Positions 6,068-11,642 are shown, counted from the stretch's first letter. The stretch is 11,642 nucleotides of DNA from Myxococcota bacterium (GCA_030066475.1 JASJBO010000249.1:1-11642); one strand, 5' to 3'. The notes: generated by a model not told the origin, from the letters alone. Numbers and translations are program-made.

Positions 6068-7728
6068 AGCAGCTTCCCCGGATTCATCACGCCGGCCGGG
6101 TCGACCGCGCTCTTGAGCCCGCGCAGCGCCTCGAGACCCAGCGTGCCGCGCTCGCGCTCGAGCCAGGGCCGGTGGTCGACGCCGACGCCGTGGTGGTGCG
6201 ACAGGGAGCCGCCCGCGGCCAGGATGGCGTCGGTCGCGTCGCCCTTGATCGCGCTCCACTGCTCCAGCTCGCGCGCCGCGTCGAGCGGGTAGATCACGGT
6301 GAAGTACAGGCAGGCCCCGTCGCGGTAGCTGTGCGACAGGTGCGCCATCGCGAGCCCCGCCCCGGCGTGCGCCAGGAGCGAGGCGCGCAGGGCGCGCACG
6401 ATCTCTTCGTGGCCGGGCAGCAGGCGGTGCCACGACAGCGCGGTCTCCATGGTGTCGACCGCGACGCCCTGGTCGAGCAGCCAGTCGCGCAGGTAGGGCG
6501 TGCGGAAGCGGTCGCGGCGCCAGGCGCGCCCGGGCGCGCGGCCCAGCGACAGGCCGCCGTGGCGCCGGCCGATGGCGCGGGCGCGGCGCATGGCGCGGCG
6601 CACCTCGCGGCGGTGGGGTCCCTCCGCGCCGTAGAGCAGCACGCAGCGACCCGCGCCGTAGCCGAACGCGTTGGTCGCGCGCAGCGCGGCCTCGGTGGGA
6701 TCGAAGCGGCGGGCCGGATCGCGGCGCAGCGCCAGCGACAGCTCGGTCTCGCTCGCGTCCGACAGGCGCAGCATCGAGACCGGCACGCCGGCCCGCACCA
6801 TCTCGCGCACGGCGGCCGCGCCGTCGGCAAAGCTGCGGAACAGCATGCCGCGATCGTCCGCGACGCGCGGCCGCGGGTGCACCCGCAGCGTCGCCTCGAC
6901 GATCACGCCGAAGGCGCCCTCCGAGCCGAGCACCAGCTCGTTCAGATCGGGCCCGATCGCGGCGTGCGGCACCTCGAGGCTGCGCACCACGCCCTCGGGC
7001 GTCACCATGCGCAGCGCCACGGTCAGGTCCTCGATCGAGCCGTAGCCGTCCGATTGCTGGCCCGCCGAACGCGTCGCGATCCAGCCGCCCAGCGTCGAGT
7101 GCTCGAACGACTGGGGGAAGTGCCCGAGCGTCAGGTCGTGCTCGGCGAGGGCCGCCTCGAGCGCGGGCCCGTCGATCCCCGCCTGGAAGCTGGCGGTGCC
7201 GCTCTCGAGGTCGACGCGCAGCAGGCGGTCGAGGTGGGTGGTGTCGAGCGAGAGCGCACCCGTCTGGTCGGGCGCCGCGAGCGGCGCCACGCCGCCCACC
7301 ACCGAGCTGCCGCCCCCGAACGGGACGACCGCCAGCCGGGCATCGCGCGCGACGCGGAGCACCGCGGCCACTGCGCCCTCGTCGGCGGGATACAGCACGG
7401 CCTCGGGCACCGGACCGACCTCGCCACGGCGCAGCCGCAGCAGGTCCGGCAGGCTCTTGCCGGCGGCGTGGGTGAGACGCTCGTAGGCGCCGGTGCGGAC
7501 CGCGTCCTCGCCGCAGGCCGCGCGCAGCGCGGCCAGGGTCTCGGCGCCGAGCTTCGAGGGCGCTGGCCGGATCGCCTCCAGCTCGACCGGAGGCGGAGCG
7601 GGCTCGAGGGAGCGACCCAGCCGGCGCCCCAGCTCGGCCCGCAGCAGCTCCTCGCGCGCGCGCGAGAACCCCATCGACTCGCCGAGCCGGCCCCACCCGT
7701 TCCAGCGCAGCCGCTCGCGGGCGATCAC
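6064..7728 (-). CDS. FAD-binding oxidoreductase, alkyldihydroxyacetonephosphate synthase-like
   Basis: The 554-residue protein is a VAO/PCMH-fold flavoprotein of the AGPS type. The FAD domain shows VVPFGGGSSVVGG (134-146), GHFPQSFEHSTLGG (202-215), ATRSAGQQSDGYG (218-230) and LGSEGAFGVI (267-276). The substrate domain shows DTMETALSW (425-433), HLSHSYRDGACLYFT (463-477) with the conserved Tyr 468, SLSHHHGVGVDH (508-519) with the histidine cluster, and a C-terminal DPAGVMNPGKL (543-553). Eukaryotic AGPS replaces the acyl chain of acyl-DHAP by a fatty alcohol, making the ether bond. Bacterial members are often labelled only FAD-binding oxidase. GTG 7728 is chosen because homology of the type LRWNGWG begins at once and because it overlaps the regulator stop (GTGA, 7725-7728). 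Linkage to GlpD supports a DHAP-derived substrate, but a different oxidase reaction remains possible. Confidence 0.85.
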   Translation of the reverse strand: MIARERLRWNGWGRLGESMGFSRAREELLRAELGRRLGRSLEPAPPPVELEAIRPAPSKLGAETLAALRAACGEDAVRTGAYERLTHAAGKSLPDLLRLRRGEVGPVPEAVLYPADEGAVAAVLRVARDARLAVVPFGGGSSVVGGVAPLAAPDQTGALSLDTTHLDRLLRVDLESGTASFQAGIDGPALEAALAEHDLTLGHFPQSFEHSTLGGWIATRSAGQQSDGYGSIEDLTVALRMVTPEGVVRSLEVPHAAIGPDLNELVLGSEGAFGVIVEATLRVHPRPRVADDRGMLFRSFADGAAAVREMVRAGVPVSMLRLSDASETELSLALRRDPARRFDPTEAALRATNAFGYGAGRCVLLYGAEGPHRREVRRAMRRARAIGRRHGGLSLGRAPGRAWRRDRFRTPYLRDWLLDQGVAVDTMETALSWHRLLPGHEEIVRALRASLLAHAGAGLAMAHLSHSYRDGACLYFTVIYPLDAARELEQWSAIKGDATDAILAAGGSLSHHHGVGVDHRPWLERERGTLGLEALRGLKSAVDPAGVMNPGKLL

Positions 7729-8486
7729 GGGGTGCCGCCCTGACGCGCGGCGCCCCCGATGACGCCCGCATCCTCGAGCCGCTCGGCCGCCTCGAGGATG
7801 CGCTCCTCGCTGTAGCGCAGCATCTCCTCGACCAGGCTGCAGGCGCCCTCGGCGTCGTGCCGCTCGATCGACGCGAGCATGGCGCGGTGGTTCTCCATCG
7901 AGCGCCGGTGGTCGCGGTCCTCGTTGTAGTAGAGCGGACCGAGACGGGCGACGAGCTTGGTGAACAGGTTGGTGAGCAGCCGGTACATCAGGTTGGCCGT
8001 CGACTCGCCGATCAGCGCGTTCCACTGCAGATCGATCTCGAGCGCCCGCTTCGGATCGGCACCCTCCGCCTGCTCCTGTTCGAGCAGGGCGCGGGCGCGG
8101 GCGAGCTGCTCCTCGGTGCGGTTGCGGGCGGCGAGCTCGACGACGTTCAGGGTGATGTGGCGCCGGAACTCCAGGATCTGCACCAGCAGCTCACGGGTCA
8201 CCACGGCGGGGTCGAGCAGGATCGCGTCGATCACCTGGAGCGAGGACGACTCGGTGAGCGGCTGGACGAAGGCGCCCTGTCCGTGTCGCACCTCCACCAG
8301 CTCGAGGAACTCGAGCCGCCGCAACGCCTCGCGCACCGAGGCCCGATTCACCCCGAGCGTCTCGGCGAGATCCCGCTCGTTCGGCAGCCGGCTGCCGGAG
8401 GGAATGGCGCCCGAGAGGATCTGCGAGCGGAGCTGCTCGAAGACGCCGTCGACGCGGCGCGAGGGAGTCAGCGGCTCGAGCTGCAT
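7725..8486 (-). CDS. GntR family regulator, FadR/FCD subfamily
   Basis: This 253-residue protein has an N-terminal winged helix (about 10-75) with the GntR signatures SRLPNERDLAETLGVNRASV (32-51) and REALRRLEFLELVEVRHGQG (52-71), and a C-terminal helical FCD ligand domain (about 95-235). In most FCD domains an Asp and three His bind metal. Here Asp 152 and His 200 remain, but the position after D-x-x-x is Asn 156 and the last His position is Met 222 by my alignment. A metal-free, FadR-like ligand pocket is therefore likely. The start is ATG 8486 with GGAGGT (reverse strand 8490-8495) four bases upstream. It is the first gene of the operon and its stop overlaps the AGPS-like start, so it probably controls its own operon, perhaps through the palindrome at 8540-8559. 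The effector could be an acyl-CoA or lipid intermediate; this is inference. Confidence 0.88.
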   Translation of the reverse strand: MQLEPLTPSRRVDGVFEQLRSQILSGAIPSGSRLPNERDLAETLGVNRASVREALRRLEFLELVEVRHGQGAFVQPLTESSSLQVIDAILLDPAVVTRELLVQILEFRRHITLNVVELAARNRTEEQLARARALLEQEQAEGADPKRALEIDLQWNALIGESTANLMYRLLTNLFTKLVARLGPLYYNEDRDHRRSMENHRAMLASIERHDAEGACSLVEEMLRYSEERILEAAERLEDAGVIGGAARQGGTP

Positions 8487-8539
8487 GGCACCTCCAGATG
8501 TCGCGGACGCGCGCGAGGGCGGCGAGAGATCGAACGACC

Positions 8540-8559
8540 GACCTCGGAGGTCCGAGGTC
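8540..8559. promoter_or_regulatory. 20-bp perfect palindrome, candidate GntR operator
   Basis: Arms GACCTCGGA (8540-8548) and TCCGAGGTC (8551-8559) are perfect inverted copies around GG. The same stretch holds a tandem GAGGTCC (8547-8553 and 8554-8560). Overlapping it on the reverse strand, TGGTTGGACCT (8555-8565) fits the FadR-subfamily consensus T-N-G-T-N3-A-C-N-A at all but the last base. The site lies 54 bases upstream of the regulator ATG, in the 169-base gap after the PerR-like gene. A weak -10-like TAGTCT (reverse strand 8573-8578) would put the palindrome just downstream of the transcription start, a normal repressor position. The promoter call is weak; the palindrome is plain. Confidence 0.5.
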
Positions 8560-8643
8560 CAACCACTAGAGGAGACTATCGGACGCCAGAGAGCAGCGCC
8601 AGGGGACGGCCTGAGCTGTCCGCAGGTTTGCGAACGCGTTCTC

Positions 8644-8656
8644 GCGCCGCTGGCGC
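8644..8656 (-). terminator. Possible short hairpin at the end of the PerR-like gene
   Basis: GCGCC (8644-8648) and GGCGC (8652-8656) form a 5-bp, 3-base-loop hairpin starting at the last base of the TAG stop, and a 10-base palindrome GAACGCGTTC (8632-8641) follows. There is no U-tract, so intrinsic termination is doubtful; it may only be a 3'-end structure. The rest of 8566-8631 shows nothing I can name. Confidence 0.2.
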
Positions 8657-9072
8657 TACCGACAGGAGCCGCAGAGGCCCTCGGCCACGACTCGGAACCC
8701 CTCGATCTGGAATGACTCTTCGACGTCTGCCCGGGGCGCGACGGGGAGCGACTCGAGGGGCACGTCCTCCAGTCGGCCGCAGCGTGTGCACAGCAGGTGG
8801 TGGTGCGGGTCCGGGTTCGAGTCGAAGCGGACCTCTCCGCCGGCGGTCGGCAGGGCGGTCACCACGCCCAGCTCGCGCAGCAGCGAGACCGTGCTGTAGA
8901 CGGTCGCGCGACTCGCCATCGGGAGCTCGCGAGGCAGCTCGGCGAGCAGCTCGGAGGCGGTCCAGTGTCCGCCGCGCTCGGCGAGGCACCGGACGATGGC
9001 CCGCCGCTGGGGCGTGAGCGAGAAGCCCCGCTCGCGCAGCAGGGCCTCGATGTCGGCGACGCGACGACCCAT
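8656..9072 (-). CDS. perR: Fur family regulator, PerR-like peroxide sensor
   Basis: This 138-residue protein has the Fur winged helix, LTPQRRAIVRCLAE (19-32) and SRATVYSTVSLLRELGVV (54-71), and the dimer/metal domain. By position it carries the five regulatory ligands of Bacillus PerR (His37, Asp85, His91, His93, Asp104): His 36, Asp 84, His 90, His 92 and Asp 103. The structural zinc site is complete with Cys 95, Cys 98, Cys 134 and Cys 137. Asp at 103 is the residue associated with PerR rather than Fur, so iron-catalysed histidine oxidation by peroxide is the expected sensing mode. The start is ATG 9072; I see no clear Shine-Dalgarno. No katA, ahpC or rbr gene lies in the window, and I see no A/T-rich PerR box in the upstream gap, so its targets are elsewhere or use a GC-rich site. 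It points the same way as the lipid operon, 169 bases upstream of the regulator gene. Confidence 0.85.
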   Translation of the reverse strand: MGRRVADIEALLRERGFSLTPQRRAIVRCLAERGGHWTASELLAELPRELPMASRATVYSTVSLLRELGVVTALPTAGGEVRFDSNPDPHHHLLCTRCGRLEDVPLESLPVAPRADVEESFQIEGFRVVAEGLCGSCR

Positions 9073-9135
9073 GGCGACAAGATGCCGCGCCGCCGTCCGG
9101 CGATCAAACCGGCGTGCGCCCAGGAGGCGCTCTGC
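9073..9135. promoter_or_regulatory. Divergent gap between the PerR-like gene and a small ORF
   Basis: These 63 bases must hold the PerR-like promoter and probably that of the small ORF. AGGAGG at 9122-9127 is a perfect forward-strand Shine-Dalgarno, eight bases before GTG 9136. If the ORF instead began at ATG 9082, the gap would shrink to nine bases, too small for a divergent promoter pair. I see no inverted repeat that would be a convincing PerR box. Confidence 0.35.
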
Positions 9136-9315
9136 GTGGAGCGCGACGAGGCCGTGGGCCGCGCACTCGACGCCAGCCTGAGCGAAGCGTCCTCCCGCTA
9201 CCGCGTCGAGGTGTCCGAGGTGCGCTTCGCCGCGCGCGTCGTGGCCCGGCTGGCATTCCTCTACCCGCCCGAGCTCCAGGGCGCGTCGGACTCGGACGGC
9301 GCGACGCTCGGCTAA
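9136..9315 (+). CDS. Small hypothetical protein (59 aa)
   Basis: A 59-residue ORF starts at GTG 9136 behind AGGAGG (9122-9127, spacing eight) and ends nine bases before the hydrolase ATG. The product, beginning MERDEAVGRALDASLSEASS and continuing RYRVEVSEVRFAARVVARLAFLYPPELQ in two parts (RYRVEVSEVR, FAARVVARLAFLYPPELQ), has one predicted amphipathic helix, a short strand and a moderately hydrophobic helix, then a loose Ser/Asp/Gly tail. Third codon positions are mostly G or C, as in the real genes here. The frame is open further upstream (ATG 9082) but the ribosome site favours the short form. I do not recognise a family. It may be co-transcribed with the hydrolase and lies divergent from the PerR-like gene, so a link to peroxide response is possible. 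It could also be a chance open frame in GC-rich DNA. Confidence 0.5.
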   Translation: MERDEAVGRALDASLSEASSRYRVEVSEVRFAARVVARLAFLYPPELQGASDSDGATLG

Positions 9316-9324
9316 GCTGGCCGC

Positions 9325-10191
9325 ATGGAGCCGGTTGCGATCCGTGTCCCGGGCGCGGATGGCCTCACGCTGAACGCCCTGGACTGGAGCCGCGACGGCG
9401 TCCCGCTGCTGTTCCTGCACGGATTCGGCAACGAGGCGCACATCTGGGACGACATCGCGCCGGCCGTGGCGCCCTACTACCGCACGCTGGCGTTCGACCT
9501 GCGCGGCCACGGCGACTCGGGGCGCGACCCCGAGCAGCGCTACGACTACGAGTTCCACGTGGGCGACCTCGAGGCGGCGACGGCCGCGCTCGGCATCGAG
9601 CGCTTCGTGCTGGTGGGCCACTCGCTGGGCGGGCGCATCTCCACGCTGTTCGCCGGGCGCCATCCCGAACGGCTGGCGGGACTGGTGATCGTCGACTCGG
9701 GCCCCGAGCTCGACGCGCGCGGCACCGTGCGCATCCGGCTCGACATCGAGAGGAGCGGCGCGCCGCGCTTCGCGAGCGAGGCCGACTACGCGACGCTGCT
9801 CTCGCGCAACTACCCCGCGGCGAGCCCCGACGTGATCGCGCGCATGGCGCGCCACGGGCTGCGCCGGCGCGACGACGGGAGCTTCGAGCCGAAGCTCGAT
9901 CCGGCCTACTTTGCCGCCGGGCGCGACCGGGGCGAGGCGGAGCAGCGCGAGCGCGAGGAGCGCCTGACGCGCGAGATGTGGGCGGCGCTCGAGCGCGTGC
10001 CCTGCCCGACGCTGGTGATCCGGGGGGCCGCCTCGGACGTGCTCGGCGCCGACGTCGCCGACCGCATGGTCGAAGAGGTGCTCGCCCACGGCCAGCTCGC
10101 GGTCGTCCCGCGCGCCGGCCACTCGGTGATGACGGACAACCCCGAGGGCTGCCGCGACGCCCTCACGAGCTTCGTGCTCGGTGACGAATAG
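9325..10191 (+). CDS. Alpha/beta hydrolase
   Basis: This 288-residue protein has the complete alpha/beta-hydrolase layout: FLHGFG (30-35) for the oxyanion hole, FDLRGHGDSG (57-66), the nucleophile elbow LVGHSLGGR with Ser 100, VDSGPELD after strand 6, CPTLVIRGAASDVLGAD with the likely acid residue, and RAGHSVMTDNPE with the catalytic His near the C-terminus. A charged cap (RDRGEAEQREREERL) lies between strands 6 and 7. No signal peptide is seen, so it is cytoplasmic. Esterase, lipase-like or C-C hydrolase activity cannot be told apart from sequence alone. ATG 9325 is the first start that keeps the N-terminal strand; its ribosome site is weak, and the close stop of the small ORF (9315) suggests reinitiation or coupling. 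Confidence 0.9.
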   Translation: MEPVAIRVPGADGLTLNALDWSRDGVPLLFLHGFGNEAHIWDDIAPAVAPYYRTLAFDLRGHGDSGRDPEQRYDYEFHVGDLEAATAALGIERFVLVGHSLGGRISTLFAGRHPERLAGLVIVDSGPELDARGTVRIRLDIERSGAPRFASEADYATLLSRNYPAASPDVIARMARHGLRRRDDGSFEPKLDPAYFAAGRDRGEAEQREREERLTREMWAALERVPCPTLVIRGAASDVLGADVADRMVEEVLAHGQLAVVPRAGHSVMTDNPEGCRDALTSFVLGDE

Positions 10192-10241
10192 GACGGTCCG
10201 ATCCGACGTCGCTGGCAGGAACGAACGATTCGCTGCCTCGC

Positions 10242-10289
10242 GGCGAGACCGTTAGACTCGCCACCGCTTCCCGCCCCTCCCCGAGGGGC
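10242..10289 (+). promoter_or_regulatory. Two GC-rich hairpins in the mlaC leader region
   Basis: The 122-base gap before mlaC holds GGCGAG/CTCGCC (10242-10247 and 10257-10262, 9-base loop) and GCCCCTC/GAGGGGC (10273-10279 and 10283-10289, 3-base loop). Neither is followed by a T-run, so they are weak terminators for the hydrolase at best. TTCGCT (10229-10234) and TAGACT (10253-10258) are 18 bases apart and could be a poor sigma-70 promoter, which would make the second hairpin part of the mRNA leader. GGGGGGAGA just upstream supplies the ribosome site. Confidence 0.3.
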
Positions 10290-10313
10290 CGGCCTGGGGG
10301 GAGAACTGCGCCA

Positions 10314-11003
10314 ATGACCGAACGCGCCCATCCCGACCGCCTTCCGCTTCGCCACCTGCGAACACTGCTCGTCGCGGCGCTCCTGCCCGCGGTGGCGTTG
10401 GCGGCACCCGACGAGACGGCCGCGGCGCCCGAACCCGCGAGCCACGCCCGGGGCGCGCCGACCGCGGTGGTCGAGTCGCTCCACGAGCTGCTGCTGGGCA
10501 CGATGCAGGAGGCCGACGAGCTCGGCTTCGAAGGCCGCCGCGACAAGCTCGCCCCGCTGCTGAGCGAGGTCTGGAACTTCCGCTTCGTCGCCCAGAAGTC
10601 GGTGGGGCGGACCTGGCGGACGCTCGACGAGCCCGGGCGCGAGCGACTCACCGACACGCTCGAGCGGCTCGCGATCGCGACCTACGCCGCGCGCTTCGAC
10701 GGCTTCGGCGGCGAGCGCTTCGAGACGCTGGGCGAGGAGACCGCCACCCACGGCACGGTGCTCGTTCGCACCCGCATCGTCCAGGCCGACGGGGAGATCG
10801 TGCCGCTCGACTACCGCCTGCTGCCCGACGACAACGGCAGCTGGCACATCGTCGACGTCTTCCTGAACGGCACGGTGAGCGAGCTGGCGATGCGGCGCTC
10901 GCAGTACGCCACGATCATCAAGCGCGACGGGGTGGACGGCCTGTTCAGCGCGCTCGAGGACAAGATCGCGGCCCAGGCGACCGGCGGCAGCGACGAGAGC
11001 TGA
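10314..11003 (+). CDS. mlaC: MlaC/HpnM-type periplasmic phospholipid-binding protein
   Basis: The 229-residue product has a Sec signal peptide: basic LRHLRTLL, hydrophobic VAALLPAVALA, likely cut after Ala 30. The mature part fits the MlaC/Ttg2D fold: helices with LSEVWNFRFVAQKSVGRTWR (given in parts: LSEVWNFRFVAQ at 83-94, KSVGRTWR at 95-102), IVPLDYRLLPDDNGSWHIVD (162-181) and FLNGTVSELAMRRSQYATII (183-202), closing DGVDGLFSALEDKI. MlaC carries phospholipid between MlaA in the outer membrane and the MlaFEDB transporter. The block F-L-N-G-T-V-S-E-L-A-x-R-R-S also resembles HpnM, the hopanoid-cluster member of the family, so that role is the main alternative. ATG 10314 follows a GGGGGGAGA ribosome site (about 10296-10304). 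It converges on mlaA with three bases between stops; no mlaFED genes are in the window. Confidence 0.88.
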   Translation: MTERAHPDRLPLRHLRTLLVAALLPAVALAAPDETAAAPEPASHARGAPTAVVESLHELLLGTMQEADELGFEGRRDKLAPLLSEVWNFRFVAQKSVGRTWRTLDEPGRERLTDTLERLAIATYAARFDGFGGERFETLGEETATHGTVLVRTRIVQADGEIVPLDYRLLPDDNGSWHIVDVFLNGTVSELAMRRSQYATIIKRDGVDGLFSALEDKIAAQATGGSDES

Positions 11004-11010
11004 GTCTCAG
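11000..11010. terminator. Short palindrome across the convergent mlaC/mlaA stops
   Basis: CTGAG (11000-11004) and CTCAG (11006-11010) are perfect inverted copies around one T and include both stop codons, TGA on the forward strand (11001-11003) and TGA on the reverse strand (11009-11007). With a one-base centre it cannot fold as an intrinsic terminator. The symmetry may simply come from two facing TGA stops. No other terminator is visible, so transcripts of the two genes probably overlap. Confidence 0.2.
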
Positions 11011-11642
11011 TCGCTGCCCTCGACGAAGGCCTGCCGATCCAGCCACCAGGCCGTGCGCAGCGCCGAGTAGAAGTCGAGCGCGCTGTCCTCGAGCGCCTTG
11101 ACCTCCTCGAGGCGCGACTCGCGCTCCGTGATGCCGCTGGTGCCGCGGAACACGAGCTGCGAGCCCAGCGGCAGGAACCACGTGTCGAGCGAGAGCAGCA
11201 GGTCCACCACGCTGCCGACGGCGTCGCGCGCCGAGCTGGGTCCGAGCACGGGGATGACCAGGTAGGGGCCGGGGGGAATGCCGGCACGGCCGAGCGTCTG
11301 TCCGAAGTCGGAGTTGTGATGCTCGATGCCCCAGCGCGTCGCGGGATCCCACAGCCCGGCGATGCCGACCGTGGTGTTGATCAGGAAGCGCGCGCCAGCC
11401 CGTCCGGCACGCCGCCCCTCGAGCTGGAGCAGGTCGTTCACGAACACCACGGGCTCGCGCAGGTTGCGGAACACGCCGCGCACCGAGCGCTTGGCGAAGT
11501 CGGGCAGGATCCAGCCGTAGCCGCGCGCGAGCGGCTCGAGCAGCAGCCTGTCGAGCCAGCGGTTGCCCCAGAAGATGCCGCGGTTGACCGGCTCGATCGG
11601 GTCGGAGACGTCGACCGGGTCGTCGAGCCAGTCGTCGTCTTC
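11007..11642 (-). CDS. mlaA: MlaA (VacJ) outer-membrane lipoprotein, 5' end missing
   Basis: The reverse strand is open from the right edge to a stop at 11007, giving 211 residues. The frame includes an acidic stretch (EDDDWLDD), then DPIEPVNRGIFWGNRWLD, WILPDFAKRSVRGVFRNLREP, FLINTTVGIAGLWDPA, DFGQTLGRAGIPPGPYLVIP, VLGPSSARDAVGSVVD and, near the end, DFYSALRTAWW; all are standard MlaA blocks. MlaA sits as a ring in the inner leaflet of the outer membrane and removes misplaced phospholipid from the outer leaflet, handing it to MlaC. The signal peptide and lipobox lie beyond the edge. A start at GTG 11483 would drop the DPxEPxNR block and is wrong. The C-terminal tail (LDRQAFVEGSD) is short. 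It converges with mlaC rather than lying in one operon with it. Confidence 0.93.
   Translation of the reverse strand, partial: EDDDWLDDPVDVSDPIEPVNRGIFWGNRWLDRLLLEPLARGYGWILPDFAKRSVRGVFRNLREPVVFVNDLLQLEGRRAGRAGARFLINTTVGIAGLWDPATRWGIEHHNSDFGQTLGRAGIPPGPYLVIPVLGPSSARDAVGSVVDLLLSLDTWFLPLGSQLVFRGTSGITERESRLEEVKALEDSALDFYSALRTAWWLDRQAFVEGSD

Noticed and set aside
3557..6292. Forward-strand open frame of 911 codons opposite glpD and the lipid kinase
   Set aside because: It is antisense to clear family matches and its product is a low-complexity Arg/Ala/His/Gln-rich string with no motif. Long open frames like this are expected opposite GC-rich coding DNA where stop codons are rare.
6028..7743. Forward-strand open frame of 571 codons opposite the AGPS-like gene
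   Set aside because: Same pattern as above: Gln/His/Arg/Ala-rich shadow with no domain, on the strand opposite a gene with a full set of flavoprotein motifs.
4409..7771. Reverse-strand open frame that would fuse glpD to a long N-terminal extension
   Set aside because: The part upstream of 6067 is an out-of-frame shadow of the AGPS-like gene. The GTG at 6067 with its GTGA overlap fits the normal GlpD length.
8797..9315. Small ORF as a 172-codon gene overlapping the PerR-like gene
   Set aside because: The first part is antisense to the PerR-like domain, and the only good ribosome site is at 9122-9127, before GTG 9136.
8656..10122. PerR-like protein as the end of a 488-residue fusion
   Set aside because: The extension upstream of 9072 is opposite the alpha/beta hydrolase and has no fold; 138 residues is the normal Fur-family length.
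1..11642. Mobile elements, CRISPR arrays, tRNA genes, toxin-antitoxin or phage genes
   Set aside because: I looked for terminal inverted repeats with transposase motifs, regularly spaced repeats, tRNA-like cloverleaf ends and phage or defence domains, and saw none.

Overview
The window is very GC-rich DNA, with codon third positions almost all G or C and frequent GTG/TTG starts. It comes from a diderm (Gram-negative) bacterium, shown by two Mla outer-membrane lipid-asymmetry genes (MlaC/HpnM-type and MlaA) and a Tat-exported PhoX-type protein. The mix of a bacterial alkyl-DHAP-synthase-like flavoprotein, a DUF2419 queuosine-salvage enzyme, a PerR-like regulator and MlaC/MlaA suggests a former deltaproteobacterial lineage (Myxococcota/Binatota-like). 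That placement is an inference from gene content and composition. The DNA is densely coded chromosomal sequence. I see no insertion sequence, CRISPR array, tRNA or rRNA, and no gene-free stretch over 300 bases.

Layout. 1-83 (-): start of an MDR-type NADP-dependent oxidoreductase, cut by the window edge. 204-1361 (+): Tat-exported PhoX/DUF839 protein, divergent from it. 1381-1908 (-): a decayed locus that joins the frameshifted 5' part of an SGNH-hydrolase-like gene to the 3' part of an unrelated hypothetical gene. 1916-8486 (-): the main feature, a six-gene operon read right to left: FadR/GntR regulator, AGPS-like FAD enzyme, glycerol-3-phosphate dehydrogenase, diacylglycerol-kinase-family lipid kinase, queuosine 5'-phosphate glycosidase (Qng1) and a small UPF0718-type permease. 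Three junctions are 4-base GTGA stop/start overlaps and a fourth has a one-base gap. The only looser junction, before the lipid kinase, carries an inverted repeat that would bury the kinase start codon. A 20-bp perfect palindrome lies upstream of the regulator gene. 8656-9072 (-): PerR-like Fur-family regulator with all five expected regulatory metal ligands. 9136-9315 (+): small ORF with a perfect Shine-Dalgarno. 9325-10191 (+): alpha/beta hydrolase. 10314-11003 (+): MlaC/HpnM-type periplasmic lipid carrier. 11007-11642 (-): MlaA, convergent with it and cut by the window edge.

How the genes work together. GlpD turns glycerol-3-phosphate into DHAP. An AGPS-type enzyme exchanges the acyl group of acyl-DHAP for a fatty alcohol to make alkyl-DHAP, the first ether-lipid intermediate. 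A DgkB/YegS-type kinase phosphorylates diacyl- or alkylacyl-glycerol. The FadR-like regulator lacks two of the usual metal-binding histidines of its sensor domain and could respond to an acyl-type ligand. Together they look like an ether-lipid or glycerolipid-remodelling operon. From memory, a similar gene set (glpD1, a regulator, an AGPS-like flavoprotein and a diacylglycerol kinase, about Rv2249c-Rv2252) exists in Mycobacterium tuberculosis. The least expected member is Qng1, a tRNA-base salvage enzyme translationally coupled to the lipid kinase.
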